Of a stretch of DNA of 64,000 nucleotides, positions 43,180 to 50,992 are shown one piece after another (the first letter of the stretch is position 1; each line of letters starts with the position of its first letter). The stretch covers positions 1-64,000 of the forward strand of contig JAAXIY010000048.1 of the NCBI GenBank assembly GCA_012270125.1, read 5' to 3'. Under the pieces are notes generated by a model, which saw only the letters and a program-made list of their open reading frames with translations, had not been told where the DNA came from and searched no databases. This stretch comes from Paracoccaceae bacterium (GTDB lineage: Bacteria; Pseudomonadota; Alphaproteobacteria; Rhodobacterales; Rhodobacteraceae). Made by a program: the position numbers and the translations under genes.

Positions 43180-44169
43180 ATGAAAAATTTATTTAAATTC
43201 GCCCTTGGTGGCATTGTTATGTTGGTGGCATCCATTGCCTCAGCGTCAGATGATGTAACAATTCAGTTAAAGTGGGTTACACAAACGCAGTTTGCTGGAT
43301 ATTATGTGGCACAAGACAAAGGATTTTATAAAGAGGAAGGTTTAAATGTTACCATCAAACCAGGGGGACCAGATATTGGGCCAATGCAAGTCCTTGCTGG
43401 AGGTGGCGCAGATGTGGCAGTTGATTGGATGCCATCTGCTTTAGCAGCAAGAGAAAAAGGACTTTCTGCTGTAAATATTGCTCAACCGTTTAAAAGTTCC
43501 GGAATGATGCTTACTTGTAGAAAAGATCGCGGAGTAAACTCTGTCTCCGACCTTAAGGGTAAAAACCTGGGTGTATGGTATTATGGTAATGAATATCCAT
43601 TCTTGAGCTGGATGAATAAATTAGGTCTTTCCACAAACGGGGGCTCCGACGGAGTTACTGTTTTTAAGCAAGGTTGGGATATTCTTCCTTTAACTCAAGG
43701 TGATGCAACATGTGTTTCGACAATGGCATACAACGAATATTGGCAGGTTCTTGCTGAAGGCTTAAAACCGTCTGAATTAACAGTGTTTAAGTATGAGGAT
43801 GAAGGTGTTGCGACACTTGAAGATGGTCTTTATGTTTTGGAAGAAAACTTAAAAGACGCGGCTTTCAAAGATAAGATGGTAAGGTTTGTAAGGGCGTCAA
43901 TGAAAGGGTGGAAATATGCTGAGCAAAACCCAGCTGAGGCTGCCGAAATCGTTGTTGACAACGACGACTCTGGAGCTCAGACAGTTGAGCATAACACAAC
44001 CCAAATGGGAGAAATAATTAAGTTAACTGCAGGCAGCAATGGAGCCCTAGATCCTGCAGATTATCAACGTACAGTTGATAGTTTAATGACCGGTGGTTCA
44101 GATCCGGTTATCACTAAAATGCCAAAAGGTGCTTGGACACACGAAATAACTGATCTAGCATTAAAATAA
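43180..44169 (+). CDS. NMT1/THI5-like ABC substrate-binding protein
   Basis: A 329-residue periplasmic binding protein with a signal peptide ending ASIASAS. The N-terminal domain has the NMT1/THI5 pattern: IQLKWVTQTQFAGYYVAQDKG and FYKEEGLNVTIKPGG. Such proteins bind thiamine-pyrimidine precursors or other small heterocycles; a pyrimidine-type ligand fits the operon (dihydropyrimidinase upstream). It is last in the operon and followed 24 nt later by a strong terminator. Confidence 0.88.
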   Translation: MKNLFKFALGGIVMLVASIASASDDVTIQLKWVTQTQFAGYYVAQDKGFYKEEGLNVTIKPGGPDIGPMQVLAGGGADVAVDWMPSALAAREKGLSAVNIAQPFKSSGMMLTCRKDRGVNSVSDLKGKNLGVWYYGNEYPFLSWMNKLGLSTNGGSDGVTVFKQGWDILPLTQGDATCVSTMAYNEYWQVLAEGLKPSELTVFKYEDEGVATLEDGLYVLEENLKDAAFKDKMVRFVRASMKGWKYAEQNPAEAAEIVVDNDDSGAQTVEHNTTQMGEIIKLTAGSNGALDPADYQRTVDSLMTGGSDPVITKMPKGAWTHEITDLALK

Positions 44170-44193
44170 TTTAAAAATTTTATTGAATTCAGA

Positions 44194-44220
44194 GGGGCAG
44201 CTAATGCTGCCCCTTTCTTT
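44194..44220. terminator. Intrinsic terminator shared by convergent genes
   Basis: Perfect 8-bp arms GGGGCAGC / GCTGCCCC with a TAAT loop, followed on the plus strand by TTTCTTTT. It ends the pyrimidine operon. The stop codon of the minus-strand PLP-enzyme gene (44201) lies inside it, and A/T-rich flanks on the other side could let it act bidirectionally. Confidence 0.88.
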
Positions 44221-45376
44221 TAAAAACTGTGTTGAGAGCTTGTTCGAGATCATTTATGAGATCTACTGGGTCTTCAATTCCTGCTGAAATTCTTATAAGG
44301 TTTTCATGTACTGGAAAGTCATCACCAGAGACGGTTTTTCTGTGTTCAATAAGACTTTCAACACCACCAAGAGATGTGGCTGGATAGAAAACTTTACAGG
44401 CTCTAACAACATTTATAGCGTCAGTTTGTGAGCCTTTAACAATGACTGATAGCATTCCGCCAAATTGTCCATTAGTTTGATGTTTTGCAATTTGATGATT
44501 AGGGTGCGTTTCTAAACCTGGATATAGAACTTTTTCTATGAATTCGTGGTTATTGAAATGTTTAGCAAGTAACATCGCATTTTGACTGTTCTTTTCCACA
44601 CGTAGAAATAGAGTTCGTAAGCCTCTTATTAGTAAAAATGCATCTTGTGAGTTTAAGACAGTTCCATGCAATTTCCTTATAGTAAATAAGTTTTCATACA
44701 TGCTGCTTTGTTGATTAAATGACAGGGCACCAGCGGATATGTCGGAATGCCCATTCAGATATTTTGTGGCAGAGTGGAATGAGATATCTGCTCCAAGATC
44801 GAGAGATTTTGTCATTGTTGGAGGCGTCGCAGTAGCGTCCACAATCAATTTAGCTCCAGCTTTGTGAGCCAGCTCTGAAGCAGAAGATATATCTGTAACT
44901 TCCCAATTTGGATTATTTGGTGTTTCAACCCAAACTAACTGTGTAACTCCATTTTTAATGATGGACTCCATACTAGCGAGATCACCAGCCTCATAATAAT
45001 CTACACGAATTCTATTTTTCGAAGCAAAGTTTTGAATTTGACCTAAGACGCCATGGTACATCACTCTCGGTACAGCAATATGAGCTTCTGCTGGCAACAT
45101 TTCTAAGACAGCAGTACATGCTGACATTCCGGATGAAAATAAAAGTGAAGCATTAGCGTTTTCAAGCTCTGAGATAATTTCCTCAGCAAGTTGGGTGGTT
45201 TTATTTCCATCTCGTCTGTACCAGTAAGCTTGTCGTGGCTGATAATTTTCATCCCGTGAATAAGTCGCTGAGTGGTCAATAGATGGGACTACAGAACCTG
45301 TTTCAGGATCGCTAAAATGCAATGCCTGCGCTATTTTTGTAGAAATAGAAAGGTCTTTGTCATTCTTTAGCTTCAT
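44201..45376 (-). CDS. Cys/Met-metabolism PLP enzyme (gamma-synthase/lyase family)
   Basis: A 391-residue fold-type I PLP enzyme. The PLP Lys lies in FHSATKYLNGHSD (about residue 200), with a YSRDENYQPRQAY N-terminal region and SLGGVESLIEHR near the C-terminus. The family includes cystathionine gamma-synthase, cystathionine beta-lyase, O-acetylhomoserine sulfhydrylase and methionine gamma-lyase; exact activity cannot be decided. It lies 27 nt downstream of dmdA in the same operon, so use or release of methanethiol from DMSP-type compounds is an attractive role. Confidence 0.85.
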   Translation of the reverse strand: MKLKNDKDLSISTKIAQALHFSDPETGSVVPSIDHSATYSRDENYQPRQAYWYRRDGNKTTQLAEEIISELENANASLLFSSGMSACTAVLEMLPAEAHIAVPRVMYHGVLGQIQNFASKNRIRVDYYEAGDLASMESIIKNGVTQLVWVETPNNPNWEVTDISSASELAHKAGAKLIVDATATPPTMTKSLDLGADISFHSATKYLNGHSDISAGALSFNQQSSMYENLFTIRKLHGTVLNSQDAFLLIRGLRTLFLRVEKNSQNAMLLAKHFNNHEFIEKVLYPGLETHPNHQIAKHQTNGQFGGMLSVIVKGSQTDAINVVRACKVFYPATSLGGVESLIEHRKTVSGDDFPVHENLIRISAGIEDPVDLINDLEQALNTVFKRKGQH

Positions 45377-45403
45377 TTGCTGATTTTCTTTCGTACTAGA
45401 TGT

Positions 45404-46516
45404 CTAAATGAAAGGTAGGCTAGATATTTCTCCTAAGCGGATTTTATTATCTTGACTATGAACTTCAACAGACTGTTTAGGTAACCAGTAATGCCGGTCG
45501 ATTAAAGAAAGCCCTACATTTTTTTTTAGCCTTGGAGACCAAATAGCAGACGTTATTTGCCCAATTTTTTCATCTCCAACCATAACGGGCCAAGGCATTG
45601 AGCACGTTGGACACTTGTCTCCATCGAAAGTAACCCCTCTGATTTTCTTTTTTACACCGGAGGTGGCAATTTTTTCTAAAGCAGCCCGGCCTATGAAATC
45701 AATCGAGCCATCCAATGAACAAAATTTAGCCAGCCCTATTTCTAGTGGGTTATTTTCTCTCGTAAATTCGTTGCCATAGCTCAGAAGGCCTCCCTCGATC
45801 CTCTCTATTAAGTTTGGACAACCGGGTGAAATTTCAAATTCAATACCTGCCTCCCAAATTGTTTCCCAAAGATCCGAGCCAAGATTGCTATTTTGTAAAT
45901 ATATTTCGAAGCCACCCTGTCTGGAGTAACCAGACCTTGCAATTAGTTGCTGTGTCCCTTGAAATTCAATCCACCCAAATTTAAAAAAATCTATATTTTT
46001 TATTTGATTACCAAATATTTTTGAAATTAAATTTTCCGCTTTCGGCCCTTGGATGGCTAAAGGGCAAACATCGGGTTCAAATACATTCACGTTCATATTT
46101 GCGCCCAAGGCTAAACCTTTTGCATAAAGCAAAACGTCACTATCGGCTATAGAAAGCCAAAATCGTTCTTTGCCAAGTTTTAAAAGAACTGGATCGTTTA
46201 TAATTCCAGCGTTTTCATCAATTATTGGCAAATAATAACAGTCACCAACATCTGCTTTCGATATATTTCTAGGTGTCATTAATTGAACTAGCTTTTCGGC
46301 GTCTGGCCCTGCTATTTCTACCTGTCTTTGACATGAAACATCCCAAATTTGAACATGTTCTCGCAAGTGCCAGTAATCCTCTTCAACAGATTTTTGGAAA
46401 CCTTTTGGAAGTAACATATGATTAACGATAGAGTAGCCAGTCACACCGGCAGCTTCAACATTTTGGGTATAGGCAGTACGTCTTAATCTGCGCGACATAT
46501 TTAAGCCATCAGTCAT
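45404..46516 (-). CDS. dmdA: Dimethylsulfoniopropionate demethylase DmdA
   Basis: A 370-residue GcvT-superfamily protein. It matches my memory of SAR11 DmdA along its whole length: SRRLRRT start, NHMLLP, HLREHVQIWDV, KLVQLMTPR, CYYLPIIDEN, LSIADSDV, PLAIQGPK, ARSGYSRQGGFEIY, GCPNLIERIEGGLLSYGN and the terminal LPFI. DmdA transfers a methyl group from DMSP to tetrahydrofolate, giving methylmercaptopropionate. Glycine cleavage T-protein is excluded by these blocks and by the absence of gcvH/gcvP. AAGGA ribosome site. Unusually, no dmdB/C/D neighbours are present; instead the operon holds an alpha-hydroxyacid oxidase, a ThDP enzyme, an HIUase-like protein and a gamma-family PLP enzyme. A related sulfonium substrate is possible. 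Confidence 0.88.
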   Translation of the reverse strand: MTDGLNMSRRLRRTAYTQNVEAAGVTGYSIVNHMLLPKGFQKSVEEDYWHLREHVQIWDVSCQRQVEIAGPDAEKLVQLMTPRNISKADVGDCYYLPIIDENAGIINDPVLLKLGKERFWLSIADSDVLLYAKGLALGANMNVNVFEPDVCPLAIQGPKAENLISKIFGNQIKNIDFFKFGWIEFQGTQQLIARSGYSRQGGFEIYLQNSNLGSDLWETIWEAGIEFEISPGCPNLIERIEGGLLSYGNEFTRENNPLEIGLAKFCSLDGSIDFIGRAALEKIATSGVKKKIRGVTFDGDKCPTCSMPWPVMVGDEKIGQITSAIWSPRLKKNVGLSLIDRHYWLPKQSVEVHSQDNKIRLGEISSLPFI

Positions 46517-46526
46517 AAGAAGTTCC

Positions 46527-46880
46527 TTACTCTGGTTGAGATGCCCATGTTGAATAGCTATTTGGTGATAAAATTACCGGCATGTGATACCTGGCATTTT
46601 TATTTGGCATTGAAAATCTTAGCACGACTTCTGAAATTATTTGATTATCTGAAGAAGACAGTCCCAAAGAGTTCCAATATTCACCAGTTTCAAAAATCAA
46701 TTCGAACCTATCTTCCTTTTGAGCTAAAGATAAATCCACATTTTTTTCCAACCGCCCGCTTGGGTCAATATGTGAAATAAAAACTTCCAAATTTTGTGTA
46801 ATATTCATCAGACGTACGCGAATTCCACTAGCATGCGTTCCGTTCATTCCATTCAAAGTGTGTGAAGATACAATAGCCAT
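46527..46880 (-). CDS. Transthyretin/HIUase-like protein with altered signature
   Basis: A 117-residue protein with the transthyretin-like fold of 5-hydroxyisourate hydrolase: N-terminal SSHTLNGMNGTHASG (His7), SGR (Arg43), FETGEYW, and RYHMPVILSPNSYST (His99). The defining C-terminal YRGS tetrapeptide is replaced by W112-A-S-Q. His7, Arg43 and His99 correspond to HIUase catalytic residues, so a hydrolase acting on a different substrate is plausible. No other urate-pathway gene is nearby. Its ATG overlaps the ThDP-enzyme stop by one base and it lies 10 nt before dmdA, so it is firmly inside this operon. Confidence 0.75.
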   Translation of the reverse strand: MAIVSSHTLNGMNGTHASGIRVRLMNITQNLEVFISHIDPSGRLEKNVDLSLAQKEDRFELIFETGEYWNSLGLSSSDNQIISEVVLRFSMPNKNARYHMPVILSPNSYSTWASQPE

Positions 46881-48607
46881 TATTCAATAGATGCCTTGTC
46901 ACGTTTATCAGAAGTAGCAGCAACAATTGGACTTATCACACCGCGGCATTTTACATTCAAGCAGGCCGTCTTTCCACTTTTTATTGCCCTTGCTAGCGCG
47001 GGTTTTAATTCACTTCTAGTTGTAACCAATTCTCCGTATCCACCAAGGCCTTCGAACATAGTGTGAAAAGGAATGTCACGAAAGTCAGTTGCGTAGTGCT
47101 GTCCGTTAGCAAATAAGCGCTCTTGTTGCTGACTTATACAGTCTAGACCCCCATTATTATCAATGACCACAATAATCGGTAGACCTTCCTGAAATGCACT
47201 TTCAATCGATAGACCACCTGAAAGAAACGCACCGTCTCCCGAAATAACAACGACATTTTTATCGGGATATGCTGCTTTCGCGGAAATCCCAAAACTAATT
47301 CCAACACCTAAAAGCGAATAGTTTCCAGGATGCATAATGCCTCCAAGCTTTTTACCCCGCCATCCAGAAATATTAACCGCAATTTCATTCCAAAAGTGAG
47401 TATTCCCACCATCAAAAACAAGCCAGTCCTCGTCATTCATTTCTGAAATTATATCGACGCCAAGTTGTAAAGGATGCATCTTTCGGTTTGATTTTGAATC
47501 CTCAATTTCCTCCTTCAATAAGTGATTTTCCCAGTCTTCAACCCATTTTTTGCGACGTTCAGTTTGTAGCTCAAACCAATTTTCCCACTTACGATTAATT
47601 GAAGTCATAGCATCGAGGAAGGCAGCTGGATGAGATAATAGTATTTCATCTGCAGCGAAATTATATTCTAACTCTTCGCTGCTACCATTAACGCAGATAA
47701 GTTTTGTATCCTTTGGAATAAACGGAGGGTTACCAAAATTCATTTGGTTATCCAGTCGACCACCGATCATTATTACTGTGTCTGCCTCATGAATAGCCAT
47801 CTTAGAAGGATGATATTGATGAAAATCTGCAAGCCCCATATTGGCAGAACAATCCTCACCCAACAATTTTGTATGGTAAGGTACATTAAAAATAGGTATT
47901 TTAAGTTTTTCACCAACTTCTGCGAGGCTTTTCTCTGAATGTGACCACCAAATTCCGTGACCCCCAATAATCACTGGGCGCTCAGAGTTTTCGACAATGT
48001 TCAATATATCTGTAAGTCTTTTTGGTTCTGGCCAAGCTCTTTGTGGTCGAGTTTGGTGTCTTACCCATGGGCGTTCATCTCTGCCAGCATCTTCTTCGAA
48101 AGATGAAAACATGATATCTACAGGTAAACTAAGGTGAACAGGCCCTGGATAACCCGACGTGGCCGCTTGCCAAGCCCGTTCAACAAACTCACCTATACGT
48201 TCTCCATCGGTAATTTGAATAGAATATTTCACAAGTGGTTTTGCGATCGCTACGTCATCTATTTCTTTAAAGCCGCCTGCTCCTTGTCTCTTTAGAGTTG
48301 ATGAGCCTGTAATGAAAATTACTGGACTGCGCTCCCCCATTGCTTCCAACATTGCGGGTACAGCATTAGCAAAACCTTCAGGTCCAACCAAACAAACAGT
48401 TGGTTTTCGATGTATTCGTGCATGGCCGTCAGCTAAATGACCTGCAATTTGTTCATGGGGAGTATTTATGACTGGCATTTGGCATTCCATGAACCCTTCT
48501 AGTGCTGGGTTGCAAAACCCCCCGGCTAAAGTGAAAACATGGTCAACACCTTTTTCCTTCAATGAGTGGGCTAGTAATGCTCCGCCGCGTAGCTTGGCTT
48601 TTGCCAT
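46880..48607 (-). CDS. ThDP-dependent lyase/decarboxylase (acetolactate synthase-like superfamily)
   Basis: A 575-residue three-domain ThDP enzyme. The catalytic Glu lies in TPHEQIAGHLADGHAR (about 49-64), and the Mg/ThDP motif is GDGAFLSGG...DNN in the C-terminal domain (about 455-485). Layout is like acetolactate synthase, 2-hydroxyacyl-CoA lyase, oxalyl-CoA decarboxylase and 2-oxoacid decarboxylases; FAD or CoA dependence is not evident. Glyoxylate carboligase, which lacks this Glu, is unlikely. It lies 46 nt after the hydroxyacid oxidase gene (GGAG ribosome site), so it may act on the 2-oxo acid that enzyme produces. Substrate unknown. Confidence 0.85.
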   Translation of the reverse strand: MAKAKLRGGALLAHSLKEKGVDHVFTLAGGFCNPALEGFMECQMPVINTPHEQIAGHLADGHARIHRKPTVCLVGPEGFANAVPAMLEAMGERSPVIFITGSSTLKRQGAGGFKEIDDVAIAKPLVKYSIQITDGERIGEFVERAWQAATSGYPGPVHLSLPVDIMFSSFEEDAGRDERPWVRHQTRPQRAWPEPKRLTDILNIVENSERPVIIGGHGIWWSHSEKSLAEVGEKLKIPIFNVPYHTKLLGEDCSANMGLADFHQYHPSKMAIHEADTVIMIGGRLDNQMNFGNPPFIPKDTKLICVNGSSEELEYNFAADEILLSHPAAFLDAMTSINRKWENWFELQTERRKKWVEDWENHLLKEEIEDSKSNRKMHPLQLGVDIISEMNDEDWLVFDGGNTHFWNEIAVNISGWRGKKLGGIMHPGNYSLLGVGISFGISAKAAYPDKNVVVISGDGAFLSGGLSIESAFQEGLPIIVVIDNNGGLDCISQQQERLFANGQHYATDFRDIPFHTMFEGLGGYGELVTTRSELKPALARAIKSGKTACLNVKCRGVISPIVAATSDKRDKASIE

Positions 48608-48653
48608 TAATGATACTCCTGATTCACTTTATTTTATTTACCATTTATAACCA

Positions 48654-49796
48654 TTATCGAATATTTTTGGAGATACCGTCATATAAAACATCTCCTGAAA
48701 TTTTTTCTAAATCATTGATACCCAATTGTGCCATTACAACTCCTATCTCGTCTTTAAGAAGCGATAGATAGTCGTTAAGGCCTTTTTTGCTGGATGCTGC
48801 TAGAGCCATCATTATCGGCCTTCCTAGCATAACGAAATTAGCTCCAAGTGCTAAAGCTTTTACTACATCTTCTCCATTTCTGGCTCCGCTATCAAAAATT
48901 ATTGGCATGTTGGGGCCAACAGTGTTTCTTATTTTGGGTAAAGCACTCAAAGCGGGAGGCGAGCTATCTAATTGTCTACCACCATGATTAGATACCCAAA
49001 TTGCATCCACACCTGCGTTTTGAACACGGCTTGCGTCGTCTGTATCCATTATACCTTTAACAATTAAGTTGCCTTTCCATTTTTCCCTTAATGCATCAAG
49101 AAATTCCCAATTAGCACCGGCCCGACTAGCATTTCTATCAAACCTATTTTCGGATCCATGTCGAAAATTTTTTGGTTCAGGGATCCCTTTGAAAAGCGTA
49201 CTTAGTGACCAGTGTGGATGAAGTGAAAAATCCACAAATTGTTTTAAACCTATTTTAAAAGGCACAATAAAGCCGTTACGGAGGTCGCGTACCCGACGCG
49301 ATACCACAGGAACATCAACTGTCAAAATTAACGTTTTATATTCAGCTGCTTTAGCTCGATCTACTAACGTCCAAGCGTCTTGAGTTGGCCCGTTGACGTA
49401 TAGTTGAAACCAAGTTTGGTCTTTTCCCCATTTTTTAAGATCTTCGAGACTTGAAGAGGCAGCAGTCGAAACACAAAGCGGAATATTAAATTTTTTAGCA
49501 GTTTCTGCTAAATTTTTGTCTGCACCTGGCCAAGCTAGATCGCACATGCCCATGGGAGCAATTCCAAAAGGAAAATCAAAGGAATAATTTAGAAATTTAG
49601 AATTGAGTTTAGGATCCTTAATTTCAGCTAAAACTTTTGATTTTAAGAAAATATCATTGAAGATTTCGGAGTTTCTATCAGAAGCGATTTCTCGACCAGC
49701 AGAACCTTCGATAAAATCAAATATCATTCTAGGCAATTTTCGTTTTGCCTTAGCTCTAGCATCTTCGAAACTTATTATGCTTTTGGAGCCCAACAT
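48654..49796 (-). CDS. FMN-dependent alpha-hydroxyacid oxidase/dehydrogenase
   Basis: A 380-residue TIM-barrel flavoenzyme of the glycolate oxidase/lactate dehydrogenase (LldD)/mandelate dehydrogenase family. It has the N-terminal DFIEGSAG (about 27-34), LTVDVPVVSRRVRDLRNGF in the middle, and the catalytic His/Arg in SNHGGRQLDS. It oxidises an (S)-2-hydroxy acid to a 2-oxo acid. AAAGGA ribosome site. It is the first gene of the operon running through the ThDP enzyme and dmdA, and is divergent from the agmatinase gene across a 221-nt spacer bearing two copies of a TTTAC-N6-GTAAA palindrome. Confidence 0.9.
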   Translation of the reverse strand: MLGSKSIISFEDARAKAKRKLPRMIFDFIEGSAGREIASDRNSEIFNDIFLKSKVLAEIKDPKLNSKFLNYSFDFPFGIAPMGMCDLAWPGADKNLAETAKKFNIPLCVSTAASSSLEDLKKWGKDQTWFQLYVNGPTQDAWTLVDRAKAAEYKTLILTVDVPVVSRRVRDLRNGFIVPFKIGLKQFVDFSLHPHWSLSTLFKGIPEPKNFRHGSENRFDRNASRAGANWEFLDALREKWKGNLIVKGIMDTDDASRVQNAGVDAIWVSNHGGRQLDSSPPALSALPKIRNTVGPNMPIIFDSGARNGEDVVKALALGANFVMLGRPIMMALAASSKKGLNDYLSLLKDEIGVVMAQLGINDLEKISGDVLYDGISKNIR

Positions 49797-49880
49797 AATT
49801 ATTTTCCTTTGCCAAAGCGGGATTCCGACTTGAAAAGCTTAGCTGCTCTTATAAATTTGGACAAATAAAATATAGAATGT

Positions 49881-49896
49881 TTTACGTTACGGTAAA
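49881..49896. promoter_or_regulatory. TTTAC-N6-GTAAA palindrome, copy 1
   Basis: An inverted repeat TTTAC-GTTACG-GTAAA in the divergent spacer between the hydroxyacid oxidase/dmdA operon and the agmatinase-family gene. It shares its exact half-sites and spacing with a second copy 72 bp away. Candidate operator for an unidentified regulator. Confidence 0.5.
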
Positions 49897-49952
49897 ATTT
49901 ATAAGATAACTTAAGGATCAGTTGATTAATTAAAATAAAAATTTTTCTATAA

Positions 49953-49968
49953 TTTACTTTCACGTAAA
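49953..49968. promoter_or_regulatory. TTTAC-N6-GTAAA palindrome, copy 2
   Basis: An inverted repeat TTTAC-TTTCAC-GTAAA. It has the same half-sites and 6-bp centre as the copy at 49881. The centre sequences differ, so the conservation is in the half-sites only, as expected for a dimeric repressor site. It lies 50 nt before the agmatinase start. Confidence 0.5.
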
Positions 49969-50017
49969 ATCCATCAACAATGATCACATTATAGATGATT
50001 GGGTAATGTAGCGATAG

Positions 50018-50992
50018 ATGACTGCGCATGGATATAATAAGGGCCGCTTGAATCTTCCATTTGTTGGAATTTCCACTTTTGCAAAGTCCCCCTTTGTTGA
50101 AGATTGGGACGCTATTGAGGCAGATATCGCTGTTTTAGGAGCTCCTTTTGACTCAGGAACACAATGGCGATCCGGAGCTAGGTTTGGACCTAAGGCTATA
50201 CGTGAAGCGTCTATGCTTTTTAGTTTTGGTCATTCGGGTGCTTATGATCATGAAGACGATATAACCTACTTAGATGAATCAGTCCGGATTGTAGATATAG
50301 GCGATGCCGATATAATTCATACTAAAACTGATCAAAGCCACAAAAATATTGAGGTTGGCGTCAGGAAGATTCTCAGAGCAGGGGCTTTACCTGTTGTCCT
50401 AGGAGGCGATCACTCAGTAAATATACCCTGTATAAACGCATTTGAAGAGTTCTGTGGCGATAATGGTCCAATACATATTGTTCAAATTGATGCCCATTTG
50501 GATTTTGTTGATGAAAGACACGGTGTGACCGCTGGCCATGGAAATCCGATGCGTCGCGCTGCTGAAAAAAGCTATGTTGAAGGGTTGTCACAATTTGGAA
50601 TTCGAAACGTGTCCTCCACTGCGAAGGAAGGGTATGAAGATGCTAAATCATTTGGTTCAGACATATTGTCTGTTCGACAAATAAGAAAACTTGGCGTTGA
50701 ACAGGTTATAAAAAGGGTTCCATCAAATAAAAATATATACGTAACAATAGATATAGATGCGTTTTGTCCGTCAATAGCAGCAGGGACAGGAACACCCAGT
50801 CACGGCGGTTTCTTGTACTATGAGGTTCTTGAGGTTTTACAAGGATTGTCTGAACAAAATAATATAGTGGGTATAGATTTAGTAGAAGTTGCACCAGCAT
50901 ATGACCCAAGTGAGTCTACACAGATTTTAGCAGCACAAATCTTACTAAATTTTTTAGGTTTTATATCGTACTTTAAAAGTAAGAGAGCCTAA
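50018..50992 (+). CDS. Agmatinase-family ureohydrolase
   Basis: A 324-residue binuclear Mn ureohydrolase. Metal ligands appear as GGDHS (His132), IDAHLDF (Asp158, His160, Asp162) and DIDAFCPS, with the DGxxPGTGTP-type loop present as AAGTGTP. Related enzymes hydrolyse agmatine, guanidinobutyrate, guanidinopropionate, proclavaminate or guanidine. SpeB (agmatine to putrescine plus urea) fits the convergent polyamine-type transporter, but the specificity loop (HGVTAGHGNPMR) is not diagnostic to me. Its stop overlaps the end of the convergent permease gene by 4 nt. No urease genes are in the window. Confidence 0.85.
   Translation: MTAHGYNKGRLNLPFVGISTFAKSPFVEDWDAIEADIAVLGAPFDSGTQWRSGARFGPKAIREASMLFSFGHSGAYDHEDDITYLDESVRIVDIGDADIIHTKTDQSHKNIEVGVRKILRAGALPVVLGGDHSVNIPCINAFEEFCGDNGPIHIVQIDAHLDFVDERHGVTAGHGNPMRRAAEKSYVEGLSQFGIRNVSSTAKEGYEDAKSFGSDILSVRQIRKLGVEQVIKRVPSNKNIYVTIDIDAFCPSIAAGTGTPSHGGFLYYEVLEVLQGLSEQNNIVGIDLVEVAPAYDPSESTQILAAQILLNFLGFISYFKSKRA

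Noticed and set aside
45404-46516. Glycine cleavage T-protein (GcvT)
   Set aside because: The full-length block pattern matches DmdA and there are no gcvH or gcvP genes adjacent.
46880-48607. ThDP enzyme as glyoxylate carboligase in a glycolate/urate route (with the hydroxyacid oxidase and HIUase-like genes)
   Set aside because: It keeps the catalytic Glu in the HEQ motif, which glyoxylate carboligase lacks, and no other glyoxylate or urate genes are nearby.
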